A stretch of DNA of 6,685 nucleotides, taken from the NCBI GenBank assembly GCA_016930475.1, contig JAFGGR010000124.1:1-6685 (forward strand). Direction: 5' to 3'. The position numbers were made by a program, and so were the translations under genes. The notes under the pieces were generated by a model. The model was not told the DNA's origin. It made no database searches and worked only from the letters and a program-made list of their open reading frames with translations. Shown here one piece after another: positions 5,321 through 6,685 of this stretch. Position 1 is the stretch's first letter. Each line of letters opens with the position of its first letter. The stretch comes from Clostridiales bacterium (GTDB taxonomy: Bacteria; Bacillota; Clostridia; Saccharofermentanales; Saccharofermentanaceae).

Positions 5321-6685
5321 ATGAACGAAAACAGTAATTTTATTTTTGATATGATTCGCGAGGACATCGGGCCGGGTGGGCGTTTTGAGGGAATGAAAGT
5401 GCATACGCGCTTCCCGCCGGAACCGAACGGGTATCTGCACATCGGGCACGCCAAGGCACTGGAGATCGACTTTGGGGCAGCCGAGACCTTCGGCGGTCTA
5501 TGTAACCTTCGGATGGACGACACCAATCCGACCAAGGAGGATGAGGAATACGTCGATGCGATCAAGGAGGATATCCGTTGGCTCGGCCATGACTGGGGAG
5601 ACCGATTCTTCTACGCATCCGATTATTTCGAGCAAATGGTCGGGTACGCCGTAGAGCTGATCCGAAAGGGCCTCGCTTATGTATGCGAACTGACCCCCGA
5701 CGAGGTGCGCCTTTATCGGGGAGACCTGAAAACGCCTGCGCAAAGCCCTTATCGAGATCGGCCGATCGAAGAGAGCCTCCTTCTTTTCGAGCAGATGCGC
5801 GCGGGAAAATTCGAGGACGGCAAGATGACTCTTCGGGCAAGGATCGATCTGGCTTCCGGAAATTTCAACATGCGCGACCCGGTAATTTACAGAATCAACC
5901 GGATCACCCATCACAATACCGGGGACCGTTGGTGCATTTACCCGATGTATGATTTCGCCCACCCGATCGAGGACGCGATCGAGGGGATCACGCATTCTTT
6001 GTGTTCTCTGGAGTTCGAGTCTCATCGCCCGCTTTACGACTGGGTGCTCGAGAATTGTTCTGTCCCCATGAAGCCCCGACAGATCGAATTCGCCCGATTG
6101 GGGATCACCCACACGGTCATGTCCAAGAGAAAACTCCGCGCCATGATCGAAAAAGGCCTCGTCGACGGTTGGGACGACCCCAGGATGCCGACGCTGTGCG
6201 GCCTCAGACGCAGAGGGTACACCCCGGCTTCGATTCGTGTTTTTCACGAGCGAAACGGTGTCTCAAAGGTCCAAAGCGTCGTCGATTACGCTTTTCTCGA
6301 GCACTGTCTCCGAGAGGATCTGAATCTTTCGGCTAAGCGGGTCATGGCGGTCCTGCGCCCGATCAAACTCATTATTCAGAACTATCCGGAAGATAAGACC
6401 GAGTACTTCGAGGTGGAGAACAATCCGGAAAATCCGGCCGACGGCACGCGGCGGGTCGCGTTTTCCCGTGAGCTTTATATCGAAGGCGACGACTTCATGG
6501 CGGAACCCGAGAAAAAATTCTATCGCCTCTTCCCCGGTAACGAGGTCCGACTCAAGTCTGCGTTTGTCATTCGATGCACGGGTTTTGACCGGGATGAAGC
6601 CGGAAAGATCCGGACCGTTTACGCCGAATATGACCCGGATAGCCGCGGAGGAAATACGGCCGACGGCAGAAAGATCAAGTCGACC
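5321..6685 (+). CDS. glnS: Glutaminyl-tRNA synthetase (GlnRS), 3' end outside the window
   Basis: The frame is open from the ATG to the right edge (455 codons, no stop), so about 100 or more residues are missing. The enzyme joins glutamine to tRNA-Gln. The HIGH motif sits in RFPPEPNGYLHIGHAKA (30-46), the GlnRS form rather than the GluRS SPTG form. Further blocks are LRMDDTNPTKE (63-73), WCIYPMYDFAHPIEDAIEG (204-222), SLCSLEFESHRPLYDW (226-241), the KMSKS-type VMSKRKL (266-272) and GWDDPRMPTLCGLRRRGYTP (283-302). The beta-barrel anticodon-binding domain starts near 335 and the window ends in GRKIKST, matching a conserved strand of that domain. Its product pairs with gltX: with GlnRS present, tRNA-Gln can be charged directly and does not depend on GluRS mischarging plus GatCAB. 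In some Clostridia and Bacteroidetes GlnRS carries a C-terminal YqeY-like domain; this cannot be seen here. Confidence 0.98.
   Translation, partial: MNENSNFIFDMIREDIGPGGRFEGMKVHTRFPPEPNGYLHIGHAKALEIDFGAAETFGGLCNLRMDDTNPTKEDEEYVDAIKEDIRWLGHDWGDRFFYASDYFEQMVGYAVELIRKGLAYVCELTPDEVRLYRGDLKTPAQSPYRDRPIEESLLLFEQMRAGKFEDGKMTLRARIDLASGNFNMRDPVIYRINRITHHNTGDRWCIYPMYDFAHPIEDAIEGITHSLCSLEFESHRPLYDWVLENCSVPMKPRQIEFARLGITHTVMSKRKLRAMIEKGLVDGWDDPRMPTLCGLRRRGYTPASIRVFHERNGVSKVQSVVDYAFLEHCLREDLNLSAKRVMAVLRPIKLIIQNYPEDKTEYFEVENNPENPADGTRRVAFSRELYIEGDDFMAEPEKKFYRLFPGNEVRLKSAFVIRCTGFDRDEAGKIRTVYAEYDPDSRGGNTADGRKIKST

Noticed and set aside
5498..6247. A 249-residue open frame on the minus strand opposite glnS
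   Set aside because: It lies wholly inside the unambiguous GlnRS gene, shows no recognisable motif, and is the kind of mirror frame produced by GC-biased codons.

Overview
The window looks like a piece of a chromosome from a low-to-mid GC Gram-positive bacterium, most likely a member of the Clostridia. This rests on strong GGAGG ribosome-binding sites in front of most genes, an exported lipoprotein of a type common in Firmicutes, a Gfo/Idh/MocA oxidoreductase resembling Firmicutes dihydrodiol-dehydrogenase-like proteins, and a true GlnRS beside GluRS. The assignment is an inference from family resemblance, not from a database search. There are no RNA genes, insertion sequences, CRISPR arrays or long repeats, and no gene-free stretch exceeds about 170 bases.

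Layout: (1) Positions 1-180 hold the 3' end of a plus-strand gene for a protein with one membrane segment near its C terminus. (2) Positions 169-3622 hold three minus-strand genes in transcription order. The first encodes a 3-dehydroquinate-synthase-like protein, the second an M28-peptidase-like lipoprotein (ATGA overlap with the first), and the third a Gfo/Idh/MocA NAD(P)-dependent oxidoreductase (68-base gap). The third gene ends tail-to-tail inside the end of gene 1. (3) A 167-base divergent intergenic region (3623-3789) holds a perfect TATAAT for the minus-strand operon, a plausible extended -10 for the plus-strand operon, and a TTTTCGAAAA palindrome near the expected minus-strand transcription start. 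(4) Positions 3790-6685 hold gltX (glutamyl-tRNA synthetase) and, 43 bases later, glnS (glutaminyl-tRNA synthetase). glnS runs off the right edge.

The right half is ordinary translation machinery: paired charging of tRNA-Glu and tRNA-Gln. The left half is less ordinary. The first two genes of the minus-strand operon clearly belong to known metalloenzyme families, yet each has lost most of the metal-binding residues that define its family. The DHQS-like protein lacks all three usual zinc ligands in their standard form. The M28-like lipoprotein lacks three of five ligands and the catalytic glutamate. Both frames are intact and full length and are translationally coupled, so they look like retained, repurposed proteins rather than decaying genes. 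The third gene keeps its family's nucleotide-binding and catalytic motifs. What the three do together cannot be read from the sequence.
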